Assembly: GCA_013360585.1 (NCBI GenBank)
Contig: JABWBH010000017.1
Location: 1 to 64,000 of the forward strand
Length of the DNA stretch: 64,000 bases
From: Phycisphaerae bacterium
Lineage (GTDB): Bacteria; Planctomycetota; Phycisphaerae; UBA1845
Direction of reading: 5' to 3'
Program-made: the position numbers and the translations under genes
The notes under the pieces: generated by a model
Seen by the model: the letters and a program-made list of their open reading frames with translations, nothing else
Told to the model about the DNA's origin: nothing
Database searches by the model: none
Part shown: positions 6,976 to 16,757 of the stretch, piece after piece
How positions within the stretch are numbered: the first letter of the stretch is position 1
How the letters are laid out: each line of letters opens with the position of its first letter

Positions 6976-8664
6976 TCAGGGAAGGTCCGCGCGGCGGCAC
7001 GGGTACGCCGGCTCCGTCGTGAGCCGCCCGTCCTCGACCGGTCCGCCGATGGTGAAGTGATACATCGACTGCCACGCGTCGCCGGTCAGGCCGAAGACGT
7101 CATGCACCGCGTCGTCGAAGTAACACCCGATCCCGGTGCCGCGCAACCCGGCGGCCTCGGCTTCGAGATAGAGGGTCTGCCCGACCAGTCCGGCCTCCCA
7201 GAAAAACCGGCGGTACGCCCACGCCCCGAGGCGTTCGAGCGTGTCCCGGAACCGCGCGATCATGCCGAGGCTGAATACGCCGGCGCCGGCGATGAACTGG
7301 TGACAGCTCACCGCGGTCGCCGCCCGCCGCGCGTCGCCTTCAAGGAGGAAGAAAAGCGGCAATTCGTCGGGGCATCCCGGCGGCGCCGTCCACGCGAAAT
7401 CCGACCTCATGCTCGACGAAAGCGACGCACGATCCGCCGGATTCCGCACCAGCGCGTATAACCCCGGCGTCAGACCGGTGACGCGATGGACGAAGAGCGC
7501 GAGGTGGATCGCCGTCGGCGGACCGAGCGCGTCCCACGGTGGTCGTCGCGGGTCCGGCATCAGGCGGTGCATCATCAGGAAGAATTGCTCCGCCGGCAGT
7601 GCGGCGACGCCGTCGAACGCCACCGCGCTGCGCCGCGTGCGGATGATTTCCCGAGAGGAGCGCGCCGGGCGAGACGCCGACGCCGCGGCGTACACTTCGT
7701 CCCGGGTGTGATCGCGCGCCGTGGGGGCGTCCTGCGGACCGAGAGGCGCGGGCGCACCGCGCGGTTTTCGCCAGGCCTCGGCGGCGGCATACACGAGCTC
7801 CCAGTGCAGCGCCTCCCGACTCAGCACGTTCGGCGTCCCGGTCCACGTCGCCCGGTCGGGCTTCAGCGCGTGACAATCCAGAACGCATTTCCCGGCGCAA
7901 TCGACAATGCGCCGCCCGGAGGGATTGACGACGGCGAGAAGGTCCGCATGCTCGCGGTCGGAATTCCTCGGCCAGGACACTGCGTCGAGTCCGAGCAGTA
8001 TCTCCACGTCCTCGTCCGACATCGCTTCCAACACATGAAGACTCCACCCCAGCGATGCCGCGGAGAACCGCAAGGCGCCGATCGCATGTCCGACGTCATG
8101 TTGACAGTAGCGCAGCGCCCGCTCGCCGTATTTCCACGCTTCGCGCCACGCGATCGACGTCAGCCCGACCAGGAATGCCCCTCGCGGGAGCGCGGCGATG
8201 CCGTCGCGCCAACCCTCCTCCGACAACTCCCCCCGCCGCTCAAGTGCGTGCTCCGCCGGAGCGTAATGATAGACCGCCGGCCGGTCATGCAATCCCAGCA
8301 TCGCGCCGAGAACCACGTACCCCTCCGTCGGGTGCAGATTGCCGCTGGAGGGATTGCATCGCAGCGCCCAGCGTGAGCCTTTGAAGGACTTCCACGCGGA
8401 CAGTCCCAGCGCACACTCCAGGAAAATGCTGATCGTCTCCAGCGTGACAGGTGCGACCGACGGTGAATCCAACGAGAACAGCGACTCGTACGCCGGCGAA
8501 GGATCGACCGTCGCCAGCGGCAGCATCACGCGCGGCGCGCCGGCATACACGCGGAAAGGATCCGGCTGATTCGACCAGTCCAGTTCGCCCGCGGAGCGCG
8601 CATACCGGTGGAAATAATGCTTCGTCTGCTCGTGACAGCGGATGATGAATTCGACTGGGTTCAT
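6976..8664 (-). CDS. SagB-type FMN dehydrogenase/nitroreductase, two-domain
   Basis: A 562-residue protein of the SagB/ThcOx nitroreductase family, apparently with two nitroreductase-like halves. The hallmark segment NPSSGNLHPTEGYVVLGA is near residue 110, and a second REIIRTRRSAVAFDG flavin-fold start is near residue 335. Family members bind FMN. Some oxidise azolines in peptide natural products, but many stand-alone homologues have no known substrate. No cyclodehydratase (YcaO) or precursor peptide is visible here. It begins 15 bases after the batD/E fusion gene on the same strand, so it is probably the last gene of the Bat operon, an uncommon association. The ATG at 8664 fits the family N-terminus. 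Confidence 0.85.
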   Translation of the reverse strand: MNPVEFIIRCHEQTKHYFHRYARSAGELDWSNQPDPFRVYAGAPRVMLPLATVDPSPAYESLFSLDSPSVAPVTLETISIFLECALGLSAWKSFKGSRWALRCNPSSGNLHPTEGYVVLGAMLGLHDRPAVYHYAPAEHALERRGELSEEGWRDGIAALPRGAFLVGLTSIAWREAWKYGERALRYCQHDVGHAIGALRFSAASLGWSLHVLEAMSDEDVEILLGLDAVSWPRNSDREHADLLAVVNPSGRRIVDCAGKCVLDCHALKPDRATWTGTPNVLSREALHWELVYAAAEAWRKPRGAPAPLGPQDAPTARDHTRDEVYAAASASRPARSSREIIRTRRSAVAFDGVAALPAEQFFLMMHRLMPDPRRPPWDALGPPTAIHLALFVHRVTGLTPGLYALVRNPADRASLSSSMRSDFAWTAPPGCPDELPLFFLLEGDARRAATAVSCHQFIAGAGVFSLGMIARFRDTLERLGAWAYRRFFWEAGLVGQTLYLEAEAAGLRGTGIGCYFDDAVHDVFGLTGDAWQSMYHFTIGGPVEDGRLTTEPAYPCRRADLP

Positions 8665-8679
8665 GCGCGGCCGCCGAGG

Positions 8680-11307
8680 TTACTCGACCACCAGCGCCGC
8701 GGCACGCGCGGGAATCCAGCCCTCCTGCCCGTCGGCGAACGTGACGCGCCACCAGTCCCCGCGCCGCTCACGCAACGCGAATTCGACTCCGGCCTGGAGG
8801 GGCTGGGCGAATTGCCGCTCGTAGCCCGCACCCGGTCCTTTGTGGACGCCGACATCCGCCGCGAGCACGACCCCCGGGGGAGTGCGGCGCTCCTGCACAA
8901 TCTGCGCCAGAACCGACGTGCCGGCCCCGACCGCAACGACCCACGTCGCCAGCGCCGCCTGAACCCACCCGCGCCGGCGACGGAACATCCAGATCGCCGC
9001 GCACGCACACGCTGCTGCGTTCGCGCCGACCGCGACATGCGTCCGCGCTTTAAGCGACGTCGTATGATGCCAGAAAAAGACGCTGCGCAACACGGACGAA
9101 GCCCGCGACGGCGCGATGTACGTCAGACATCGCTTCCGCGCCGTGGCGAGATTCTGACGCAGGTCGTCGTTCATCGGGATCAGACGCATCGCCCGTCGGT
9201 AATGCAGCACCGCCTCGCCCAGCCGACCCGCCTGAAAGTACGCATTGCCGAGATTGTACTCCGTGTAACCGTTGCGCAGTCCTGTCGCCAGCGCCGACTC
9301 GAAGTGTTGCGCCGCCGCTTCAAAAAGCAGCCGAGCACCGGCCGGATCGGTCGCCGACAGCGCCGCACCCTGATCGTACGTTGACAGCCCGGCGCGGATC
9401 GCCTCGCGCGGGTCGTCACCCGCCAGCGCCGCCGAGGTAGCCAGATTCAGCGCCACAAAAATCACCGGCAAGGCTGCCGAAACCGTCCGCGGCGCACGCC
9501 GCAACATTCGCGTGGAGCGCTCGATCTCATCGATCAGCGTCAAGGCGCCGGCCGCGTCGATGTCGCCGACCGCCTCCGCCGCGGGCGAGAACCGGGCGGC
9601 CTCGCACGCCGACAGCAAGTCGCAAACGCGCTGCGTCAGCACCGGCGGCGCGGCGACGCGCTCGAGTGTGCGCCGGGCGTCCTCCGACGTGACCTGTCCG
9701 GCCGGCAAATCAAACCGGTCCGCCAGGTATCCCGCCAACGCCGCGCCGATCACACCGGCCCGCGCCTGCGCGGTCGACGCCCGCGCCGCAGCGGACAACG
9801 TCTCGGCAGCACGCCGCCGAGCCCGGTTGCGCCGTGCAAGACCCGGAGATTCCCGTAACATCCTCCGCCGCCGGACGACCACACCCAGCGTCACCAGCAG
9901 TGCGGGAGGCGCCGCCAGCGCCGCAACCAGCACCCCTCCGCTGGACAGCTCCTGATCCACCAGCAGAAGCGCCGGGTCCGCCACGTTCGCAGCAAGCCCT
10001 CCCGCAACCACCGTCAGCGCCGTCGCGCGCGATGCGGACTCTGATGCGTCGCCCGCGGGCGGCCCCGACACCAGCCGGTCCGGACGCGAAGACATCGGCA
10101 GCACGTTGACCTCGATCGGCTCGGTCGCGCAAGTGACGTACGTCTCCCGGTCCGGATCGAAGTACGCCCAACGCAGCGACGGGATCGTCTGCCGACCCGG
10201 CTGACGCGGAAAAATCGCGACCCGGAAGACCTTCCCCTGCGGCGTGATCTCGCCCGCAAGATCGTCGTGACTGAACTCGAAGCGCCCCGCAAGATCCGTC
10301 TGCTGCTCCAGTTCCGGACCGAGCACGCCTTCGATCGGCTGCCCGCCGATCGTCAGACTCAGCGTGATCGGCTGCCCGGCCTCCACTTCGGTCGGAACCG
10401 CCGACGCCGTGAACGTGTACGCTCCGATCGCGCCGTTGAACTCCGTCGGGCGCCCTTCCCGCGGCGGCGCAACAATCTGAACTGCGACGGCCTCGCTCCG
10501 CGCCGACACGCGCTCCGTGCGCGTCGCTTCCAGCTCGTAATCAAAGAACGTCCGACGCAACTGCGCCTGCGCCGGGTAATCAACGAACGCCGAAACCGGC
10601 CCGATCCGCAGCTCCCCCTCCTCCTCCGCCCGAATCACCTTCTCAAACACGACGACATCGTAAGTGTGCTCGCGCCCCGCGGAATCCTTCAAGACGCGCT
10701 GCGTCAACCGCTGCTTTTCCCCCGCGAAGATCGACAGGTCGAACTTCCCGTGCGCCCCGATGTACTTCAGCAGCGTCCCGCGATCGTCCAGCACTCCTCC
10801 GCCGCGTTCAATCTTGCGAACGCCGAGACGCAGACGCGCCGTGATCATCTGCGTCAGGTAGACACGCGTCCGGTCCACCTCGATCTCCGTGTACACGAGC
10901 CGGTCGCCCGGATTCTCGGATTGCGGAGGCGGGTTCGTGATCGTCAACGCCAGCGGTTCCGTCCGATATTCGCGCGACCCGGCCTGAAGCTTCAACTCAG
11001 GGATCGTGATGGTTCCGGATTTCGCTCCGACGAAGCGGTACACCAGCGCGTACGTCACTTCGCGCGACCGCCGCCCACCGAGCACTTGCACGACTTCCGA
11101 CCGCGACGGACCTCCGACGAGACGCAACTCCCCCCCGTCGATCGGAGGAATCTCCGGCGTCTCAGGATCGTCCGTATTCGTGAAGACCAGCCGAAGGTCG
11201 ATCGGCTCACCGACCTGCGCCGTCGTTACCGGTGCTTCCCAGCGCACTTCGCCTTTCTCCGCCGGAAGCAGGGCAAGCAGGCTCAAGATGACCCTGATCG
11301 TCAACAC
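8680..11307 (-). CDS. batD: BatD-BatE fusion with C-terminal SH3 domain
   Basis: An 875-residue membrane protein joining two Bat components. Residues 1-20 are a signal peptide. About 20-400 is the BatD beta-rich exported region (VRWEAPVTTAQVGEPIDLRL and later Ig-like repeats). A membrane segment follows near 435-460 (VLVAALAAPPALLVTLGVVV), then an Arg-rich cytoplasmic stretch, another membrane segment (VSAALPVIFVALNLATSAAL) and a BatE-like TPR unit (YNLGNAYFQAGRLGEAVLHY). After two more membrane segments comes an SH3b-like domain (VHKGPGAGYERQFAQPLQAG to GDWWRVTFADGQEGWIPA). BatD and BatE are usually separate proteins of an envelope complex linked to stress tolerance; the fusion implies a fixed ratio. 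It starts 35 bases after batC. Confidence 0.85.
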   Translation of the reverse strand: MLTIRVILSLLALLPAEKGEVRWEAPVTTAQVGEPIDLRLVFTNTDDPETPEIPPIDGGELRLVGGPSRSEVVQVLGGRRSREVTYALVYRFVGAKSGTITIPELKLQAGSREYRTEPLALTITNPPPQSENPGDRLVYTEIEVDRTRVYLTQMITARLRLGVRKIERGGGVLDDRGTLLKYIGAHGKFDLSIFAGEKQRLTQRVLKDSAGREHTYDVVVFEKVIRAEEEGELRIGPVSAFVDYPAQAQLRRTFFDYELEATRTERVSARSEAVAVQIVAPPREGRPTEFNGAIGAYTFTASAVPTEVEAGQPITLSLTIGGQPIEGVLGPELEQQTDLAGRFEFSHDDLAGEITPQGKVFRVAIFPRQPGRQTIPSLRWAYFDPDRETYVTCATEPIEVNVLPMSSRPDRLVSGPPAGDASESASRATALTVVAGGLAANVADPALLLVDQELSSGGVLVAALAAPPALLVTLGVVVRRRRMLRESPGLARRNRARRRAAETLSAAARASTAQARAGVIGAALAGYLADRFDLPAGQVTSEDARRTLERVAAPPVLTQRVCDLLSACEAARFSPAAEAVGDIDAAGALTLIDEIERSTRMLRRAPRTVSAALPVIFVALNLATSAALAGDDPREAIRAGLSTYDQGAALSATDPAGARLLFEAAAQHFESALATGLRNGYTEYNLGNAYFQAGRLGEAVLHYRRAMRLIPMNDDLRQNLATARKRCLTYIAPSRASSVLRSVFFWHHTTSLKARTHVAVGANAAACACAAIWMFRRRRGWVQAALATWVVAVGAGTSVLAQIVQERRTPPGVVLAADVGVHKGPGAGYERQFAQPLQAGVEFALRERRGDWWRVTFADGQEGWIPARAAALVVE

Positions 11308-11342
11308 GTTGCTTCACCCCCCACCCGGGCGAGTCCGCTTCA

Positions 11343-12371
11343 TTACCAGTCCTTCCCCCCTGCCGGAGCGCCAGGCTTGATCCCCGGCTGGGGGCGGCGC
11401 TTCTCATTGATCCGCTGACGGTCGATGATCCGGCGCAACTCGCGCGCCGCCTGTTCCAGCGAGTCCTCCGCTTTTTCCTCGCTGCCGGACACTTCAGAGC
11501 GCTCACCCTGCTCCTCTCCGTGCGTCCGCTGTTCCTTTGCGTCGTCAGACGGCTGCTGCTGATCTTTTGCCGCCTCGCCCTGTCGCTCCTGCGGCTCCTG
11601 CTGAGACGAACGTTGACCGCCTTCGTTCGCATCCTGCGGCGGCTCGCCGTCGGGCTGGGCTTGAGGCTGTGCCTCTTCCTCACCCCCGTCCCCGCCCGCC
11701 GACGGAGACGGTGCTTGCGGCTGATCTCCGTCCTCCGGCTCGGATTCCCGCTTCTCCTCGCCGCCCTCCCCGCTTTGTTCCTGCTGCGGTGGGGGCGGCT
11801 CCTCGGCTTTGAGCCGCTGCCAGAACGCGGCCGCCTTGTTCCACGCATCCCGCGCTCCCGCATGTTTCGGGTCCGCCCGAAGAACGTCGTGATACCGCCG
11901 GATCGCGTTCTGCGCAAGTTCAAGCCTCTCCTTACCCTCTAGCTTGCCTCCGCCTAGCGCTTTCGCATGATCGCACACCCCGAGAGCGTAAAGCGCGTCG
12001 TTGACGAGCCTCGCATCCTCGGACTGAAGCGCCTTGCTCAGCTCCTCCCGCGCAACCGAAAAATCCCCGAGCTTCAGATGCGCCAGCCCCAGATTGAACG
12101 CCAGTTCATGAGAGTCCGGCGCCGCAGGCAGCGCACGATGATAAAACTCCAGCGCCGCCGTCGGATCGCCCGACGAGAGCCGCTGGTTGCCCTCACGCAC
12201 AAGTTCAGCCGCAGGTCGATCGTCGGACGCCGCTTCACGATCCGCTCGCTCGTCCTGGCCTCTCGCAAAGCCGGGAATCAGCGCTGTCATCGCAATTCCG
12301 ACGACGCCGCAGACCGCTCGGTTGAATCCGCCCACTCCGCTCCTTGTCAGCCGTACCACGCTTCTTCTCAT
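11343..12371 (-). CDS. batC: BatC-like TPR protein
   Basis: A 342-residue protein. An N-terminal hydrophobic segment (CGVVGIAMTALIPGFARG) ending near GFARGQ is a signal peptide or anchor. About 50-170 holds TPR units (GNQRLSSGDPTAALEFYHRA and AFNLGLAHLKLGDFSVAREE). About 190-300 is a very acidic and polar linker rich in Glu, Gln, Pro and Gly, and the C-terminus returns to a helical, charged segment. This architecture is typical of BatC, a periplasmic TPR partner of BatA/BatB. AAGGGA lies just upstream of the ATG. It lies 26 bases after batB and 35 before batD. Confidence 0.8.
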   Translation of the reverse strand: MRRSVVRLTRSGVGGFNRAVCGVVGIAMTALIPGFARGQDERADREAASDDRPAAELVREGNQRLSSGDPTAALEFYHRALPAAPDSHELAFNLGLAHLKLGDFSVAREELSKALQSEDARLVNDALYALGVCDHAKALGGGKLEGKERLELAQNAIRRYHDVLRADPKHAGARDAWNKAAAFWQRLKAEEPPPPQQEQSGEGGEEKRESEPEDGDQPQAPSPSAGGDGGEEEAQPQAQPDGEPPQDANEGGQRSSQQEPQERQGEAAKDQQQPSDDAKEQRTHGEEQGERSEVSGSEEKAEDSLEQAARELRRIIDRQRINEKRRPQPGIKPGAPAGGKDW

Positions 12372-12397
12372 CGATCCCTTGCTCTGTTACCCCCGTC

Positions 12398-13525
12398 TCA
12401 CCCCGTGATGCGCACCAGCACGTCCCGCCGACGCCGCGGCCTCTCCGCCAGCAACGTCTGCAACGTCAGCGCCCCCAGGCCCAGCGCCAGGAACACCTGA
12501 TAACGCGGCGTGTAACGCAGCCGCTCCTCGTCCACCAGCTTCCCCTTTTCAAGCCCCTCGATCCGGTCTACAACCGTCCGGAACGCCGCAACCTCGACCG
12601 CCTTTCCGCCGCCCGCTTCCGCAACCCGCGCCAGCGCCGGCATGTTCAATTTCGAGAACACGATCTGCCCCTCGTGAATCAGCGGCTCCTTGCCCCCCGC
12701 CTCAATCGGAACCTGCGCTCCGGCCGCCAGGTTCGGGTCGCCGACGCCCACCGTGTACACGATCGCCCCGTATTCCTCATGCACCTCCTGCGCCGCACGC
12801 ACAGGGTCGCCCTCATGATCCTCCCCGTCGGTAAAGACGAGGATTACCCGCGTCGCCCCTTCAGGCGACGCCGCGAAAAAATCCCCCGCCGCGTAGATCG
12901 CCTCCGCGATCGCCGTCCCCCCGCGCGGAGCAGAGGACGGATCCAGCCTCTCCAAGGCGCTCCGGAAAAAGGCCTGATCCAGCGTCAGCGGTACTTTCAT
13001 CGACGCCGACCCCGCAAACGCCAGCAACCCCAGCCGGTTCGACGGATTCAACGTCAGACGCTCGATCTCACGCTTTGCCCGCGTCAACCGATCCGGCGCC
13101 ACGTCCCGCGCCCACATCGACCGCGAAACGTCCAGCGCCACCACGATGTCAACCCCGAAGCCCGTCAACCGCTCCGTCCCTCTGCCCCAGCGAGGCCCGA
13201 GAAGCGCCAGCGCCGTCAGCAGGATCGCCAGCACATTCAATCCCCCGCGCAACGCCGACCGTCCGGAGTCCACCGTCGCAGTCAGCGCCGGCGCAAGGTC
13301 CCCCCCGAACTGCTGCACGCCTCGCCTTCGGCACGCAACGTTCCAGATCAAAAGTCCCCCCGCCGCGGGGATCGCCGCAAGCCACGGCGCGTACCCTGCC
13401 CCGTCCAGCGGCATCTCGGACGCGCCCGCCAGCGCCCAGATCGTCACCGCCGCCCCGAGCAGCGCACACGGAAGCACAACCGCGTACACGAGCGGACGCC
13501 CGATCGGATGCACTTCACCCCTCAT
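12398..13525 (-). CDS. batB: BatB von Willebrand A membrane protein
   Basis: A 375-residue protein. The upstream extension of this frame to 13624 is not used: the ATG at 13525 directly precedes the first hydrophobic segment (PLVYAVVLPCALLGAAVTIW). Transmembrane segments lie near 11-33, 48-64 and 93-112. The VWA domain begins at ALDVSRSMWARD, whose DxSRS is the usual BatB form of the metal-ion-dependent adhesion site (Asp near 132). A further segment, LVFTDGEDHEGDPVRA, carries the conserved TDGxD. A last membrane helix lies near the C-terminus (YQVFLALGLGALTLQTLLA). It works with BatA in the inner membrane. Confidence 0.88.
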   Translation of the reverse strand: MRGEVHPIGRPLVYAVVLPCALLGAAVTIWALAGASEMPLDGAGYAPWLAAIPAAGGLLIWNVACRRRGVQQFGGDLAPALTATVDSGRSALRGGLNVLAILLTALALLGPRWGRGTERLTGFGVDIVVALDVSRSMWARDVAPDRLTRAKREIERLTLNPSNRLGLLAFAGSASMKVPLTLDQAFFRSALERLDPSSAPRGGTAIAEAIYAAGDFFAASPEGATRVILVFTDGEDHEGDPVRAAQEVHEEYGAIVYTVGVGDPNLAAGAQVPIEAGGKEPLIHEGQIVFSKLNMPALARVAEAGGGKAVEVAAFRTVVDRIEGLEKGKLVDEERLRYTPRYQVFLALGLGALTLQTLLAERPRRRRDVLVRITG

Positions 13526-13602
13526 GACCTCGCCCCGACTCGGCACTTGCTTTCCCGTGCTTTCCCGCAATCCGATGCATGCCGCGTTTCCTTGCCCACC
13601 GA

Positions 13603-14724
13603 TCAAGGCCCCTTCCGGTACCACGTCGCGGACAGCGCCAACTCGCCCGCCAGCAGCATCAACCCGATCAGCATCGCCCGGCGCGCCAGGCTCGTATCAT
13701 CGTTGTAGACACGCTCACCCGTCTTCCGCCGCTCCAGCTTGTCGATCTCGTCGTAGATCGTCGTCAGCGACTCCACGTCCTCCGCCCGAAAGTATTTTCC
13801 CCCGGTCGCCCGCGCGACTTCCTGAAGCGTCGTCTCGTCAACCTCGGCGCGCCGCTGAAAAAGGCTCGACAGCCCGCGCCCCGCCGGAATCCGTTGCGAC
13901 CCGACCGCACCGATCGTGTAAATCCGGATGCCGAACTTCGCCGCCAGCTTCGCCGCCTCGACCGGGGGAACCGCGTCCCCCTTCAGCGCAGGCGCCGGGT
14001 TGTCATATCCGTCCGTCAGCAGAATCATCACCCGGCTCCGCGCCGCCTCCGCGCCCGGAACGCCGGCGACCGCCTTCTCCCCCGCCTTCCGCAGTTCGTC
14101 CGTCGCCCGCGCGATCGCGTCCCCCAGCGCCGTATAATTCGCCTCGGGATGTTCGTACACCTGTCTTCCGCGCACCCAGCCGGGGATGTCCGTCTCGCGC
14201 AGCAGGTTCACCAGGTTTGCATGATCCGGCGTCAGCGGGCAGCGCACATCGGGGTACATCGCGAACGTCGTCATGCCGATCAGGTCGCCCCGACGCCCGG
14301 AAAGCCCTCCGGTCCCCAGCACAAAATCCTGAAACACCTGCTTGACCGCGTCCATCCGGCGCGCCGGACGACCGTCGATTACAAAATCCGCTTCTGACAT
14401 GCTGCCCGAGATGTCCAGCACCATCTCGATTGCGATCCCCTCACCCGTATCCCGCGCCACGCCCGTCGACTGAGGTCTCAGCAATGCGAACACGAGGCAC
14501 AGCACGGCCGCCGTCCGCAGAACCGGCGGGACGAACCACGTCCGCTGGCGCCACGACCGCGGCAACCCCTCGACATACCCCGCCGCGCTGAAGCGCAGGC
14601 TCGGCCGCCGCTCCGGACGCACCGCGTCGATCCACGTCCACGGCAGCGCCAGGACAAACACGACGCATAACGCACCGAAAACCGCGCCGGGCGCAATCGT
14701 TGGAATCTCAACCCACCCGATCAT
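13603..14724 (-). CDS. batA: BatA von Willebrand A membrane protein
   Basis: A 373-residue protein starting at ATG 14724. Its start overlaps the stop of the preceding gene as ATGA, with GAGGG 6 bases upstream, indicating translational coupling. Two N-terminal membrane segments (about 11-30 and 66-84) precede a VWA domain. The metal-ion-dependent adhesion site is VLDISGSMSEADF (Asp near 104), and LLTDGYDNPAPA supplies the conserved TDG. A C-terminal helix (AMLIGLMLLAGELALSA) anchors the end. BatA and BatB form the core VWA pair acting with the MoxR ATPase, probably as an envelope chaperone or stress system; the exact role is unknown even in model species. Confidence 0.9.
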   Translation of the reverse strand: MIGWVEIPTIAPGAVFGALCVVFVLALPWTWIDAVRPERRPSLRFSAAGYVEGLPRSWRQRTWFVPPVLRTAAVLCLVFALLRPQSTGVARDTGEGIAIEMVLDISGSMSEADFVIDGRPARRMDAVKQVFQDFVLGTGGLSGRRGDLIGMTTFAMYPDVRCPLTPDHANLVNLLRETDIPGWVRGRQVYEHPEANYTALGDAIARATDELRKAGEKAVAGVPGAEAARSRVMILLTDGYDNPAPALKGDAVPPVEAAKLAAKFGIRIYTIGAVGSQRIPAGRGLSSLFQRRAEVDETTLQEVARATGGKYFRAEDVESLTTIYDEIDKLERRKTGERVYNDDTSLARRAMLIGLMLLAGELALSATWYRKGP

Positions 14725-15881
14725 GCCGCACCCTCCCGCGCAGCCGCAGGCATGCCCGCCGAAGCCTTCTCCGATCCCACGCACACCGCCTCACTGACGC
14801 CTCTCATCGCCCGCACAAACGCCCGCGCCGTCTCGACGGACTGCTCGATCGCCGCCGAATCCGGCTCGAACCGCGCGAACTTCACCAGGTCACACGACGC
14901 CAGAAAGGCCCCCAGCGCCGCCCGGTTCTCCTCGCCGAGCACCGCTCCCGCCATCGCAGCCCGCAGAAACTCCTCCGTCGTCATCTCCGGCGCGTGCAAG
15001 CCGAACCGCCGCTCAGTGAACTCCCGGACGATCCCGCTCAGCCGGAAGTAAAATTCGCGCACCCGCCCGCACTCGACCAGCCTCTCCGCAAGCAACGCCT
15101 CCAGCGCCGAAAGCGCCCAGACATCCGGCGGCACGGGAGCCGGCGACTCGCGCGTTCGCGCCCGACGCCTCATCAACAGGCGCATCCCGATGAGCACGCA
15201 CCCCGCAACCGCCGCCCCGGCTATCCACCACGCGGAAACACCGCCCACTCCCGGAAGCTCGACCGGAGACGGCGTCGAAAGCTCCCCGAGCTTCTCCTCT
15301 GGAACCTCCAGCGCTCCCGTCGGACGCACCGTCAGCGGAATCGACTCCGTCTCCAACGCCTCCTCTTCTGGCGGAGCATCCGCCTCCTCACCGGCCGTCG
15401 ACGGCGACGGCGGACGAATAAACATCAGCTTCGCGCCCGGAAGCACGTGCTTCCCGGGCACAAGAAAGGTCAGTTCATACTCGCGGACCCAGCGACGCCC
15501 CCCGTCGCCCGTCGGCGAGGCGTCCGACGACTGCACGATCGTCGCGGCGTACCCGAACGGCTGCCGCTCCATCGCCGCCGCATAATCCTCCAGCCGAACG
15601 ACCGTGTCCGCATCCGCCGTCGCCTCGACCTGCACACGGACCTTCGCGTCAAACGCCGGCGCGTCATCCGACACGCTTAACGTGAGCGCGACCGCCCCCC
15701 CACGCGCCACGCGCTCGATGCGGCGAACGACTTCGTTCTCGTTTCCGGAACCGCCTCCCCCTCCGCAGGCCGGCAGGCAGGCCAGCGCCGCCATCTCCAG
15801 CGCGAAAACCCCTCCTCGCACTGCCCGTTCCACCCATCTCGACACGCCCGCAGCTTCGTGGGTCTGACGCCGGACGCTCAT
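14721..15881 (-). CDS. Membrane-anchored Bat accessory protein (DUF4381/BatD-like)
   Basis: A 386-residue protein between the DUF58 gene and batA, joined to both by ATGA overlaps. Near the N-terminus LACLPACGGG resembles a lipobox or the end of a hydrophobic export signal. The exported middle part (about 50-220) is beta-rich, with SDDAPAFDAKVRVQVEATAD and ELTFLVPGKHVLPGAKL, like a short BatD domain. A membrane helix follows (WWIAGAAVAGCVLIGMRLLM), then a cytoplasmic helical domain (REFYFRLSGIVREFTERRFG) like that of DUF4381-type proteins of the same operons. Its place in the operon, not catalytic motifs, is the main evidence for its role. Confidence 0.7.
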   Translation of the reverse strand: MSVRRQTHEAAGVSRWVERAVRGGVFALEMAALACLPACGGGGGSGNENEVVRRIERVARGGAVALTLSVSDDAPAFDAKVRVQVEATADADTVVRLEDYAAAMERQPFGYAATIVQSSDASPTGDGGRRWVREYELTFLVPGKHVLPGAKLMFIRPPSPSTAGEEADAPPEEEALETESIPLTVRPTGALEVPEEKLGELSTPSPVELPGVGGVSAWWIAGAAVAGCVLIGMRLLMRRRARTRESPAPVPPDVWALSALEALLAERLVECGRVREFYFRLSGIVREFTERRFGLHAPEMTTEEFLRAAMAGAVLGEENRAALGAFLASCDLVKFARFEPDSAAIEQSVETARAFVRAMRGVSEAVCVGSEKASAGMPAAAREGAA

Positions 15882-16753
15882 GCCCGAGCCTCCCGTCTCC
15901 GGAAGAACGCAGCGAGCGGTTCGATGTACGACCGATCCGTGCGCACCTCGACGTGATCCAGTTTCATCCGCCGCAGAAGCGTCGCCCGGTCCTCCTCGAT
16001 CCGCCTCACCCGCGCGGCGAACTCCCGCCGCACGCGACGGCTCGACGTATCCACCGCCGCCCGACGCCCGGTCTCCGGATCATGCACTTCGATCAGCCCG
16101 ACATCCGGCAGCTCCCGCTCGCGCGGGTCCGCGACGATCACCGGAACCAGATCGTGCCGCCTCCGTGCAATCCGCAGCGACGCTTCATATCCCGCCGCCT
16201 GAAAGTCGCTGAGGAGAAGGCACACCGTCTTGCGCCGCGTCACCCGGTTGAGAAACTGCATCGCGCCCGCGATGTCCGTCCCTCGTCCCGTCGGCGCGTG
16301 CGACAGCAGTTCGCGGATGATCCGCAGGACGTGACGGTTGCCTTTCCGCGCCGGAACATATTTCTCGATCGTGTCGGAAAAAAGAATCAGCCCCACCTTG
16401 TCGTTGCTGCGAATTGCCGAAAACGCCAGCACCGCCCCCAGCTCCGCCGCCAGATCCAGCTTGAACCGCCCGGCGCTGCCGAAAAGCCCCGACGGACTCA
16501 CGTCCACCACCAGCATCACCGTCAGCTCACGCTCCTCGCGGAACACCTTCACAAACGGTTGCCCGTAACGCGCCGACACGTTCCAGTCGATCGACCGCAC
16601 GTCATCGCCGACCTGGTAATGCCTGACCTCCTCAAACTCCATCCCCCTCCCGCGAAACGCGGAGTGATACTGCCCCGCGAACACGTCGTTCACCACCCGC
16701 GACGTGCGGATCTCAATCTGCCGCACCTTCTTGAGAATGTCACGAGTCAGCAT
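15878..16753 (-). CDS. DUF58 protein with VWA-like core
   Basis: A 291-residue cytoplasmic protein. I chose the ATG at 16753 ([14 protein letters not shown]), the usual DUF58 beginning, over the Arg-rich extension to 16831. The family signature [20 protein letters not shown] lies near residues 39-58, followed by a VWA-like strand [12 protein letters not shown] near 80. DUF58 proteins almost always accompany MoxR ATPases and are probable substrate adaptors; the biochemical function is not settled. It lies 4 bases after moxR, and its stop overlaps the next gene as ATGA. Confidence 0.88.
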   Translation of the reverse strand: MLTRDILKKVRQIEIRTSRVVNDVFAGQYHSAFRGRGMEFEEVRHYQVGDDVRSIDWNVSARYGQPFVKVFREERELTVMLVVDVSPSGLFGSAGRFKLDLAAELGAVLAFSAIRSNDKVGLILFSDTIEKYVPARKGNRHVLRIIRELLSHAPTGRGTDIAGAMQFLNRVTRRKTVCLLLSDFQAAGYEASLRIARRRHDLVPVIVADPRERELPDVGLIEVHDPETGRRAAVDTSSRRVRREFAARVRRIEEDRATLLRRMKLDHVEVRTDRSYIEPLAAFFRRREARA

Positions 16754-16757
16754 GACG

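Noticed and set aside
6976-8664. A thiazole/oxazole-modified peptide cluster around the SagB-type gene
   Set aside because: No YcaO, leader-binding protein or short precursor gene is found within the window.
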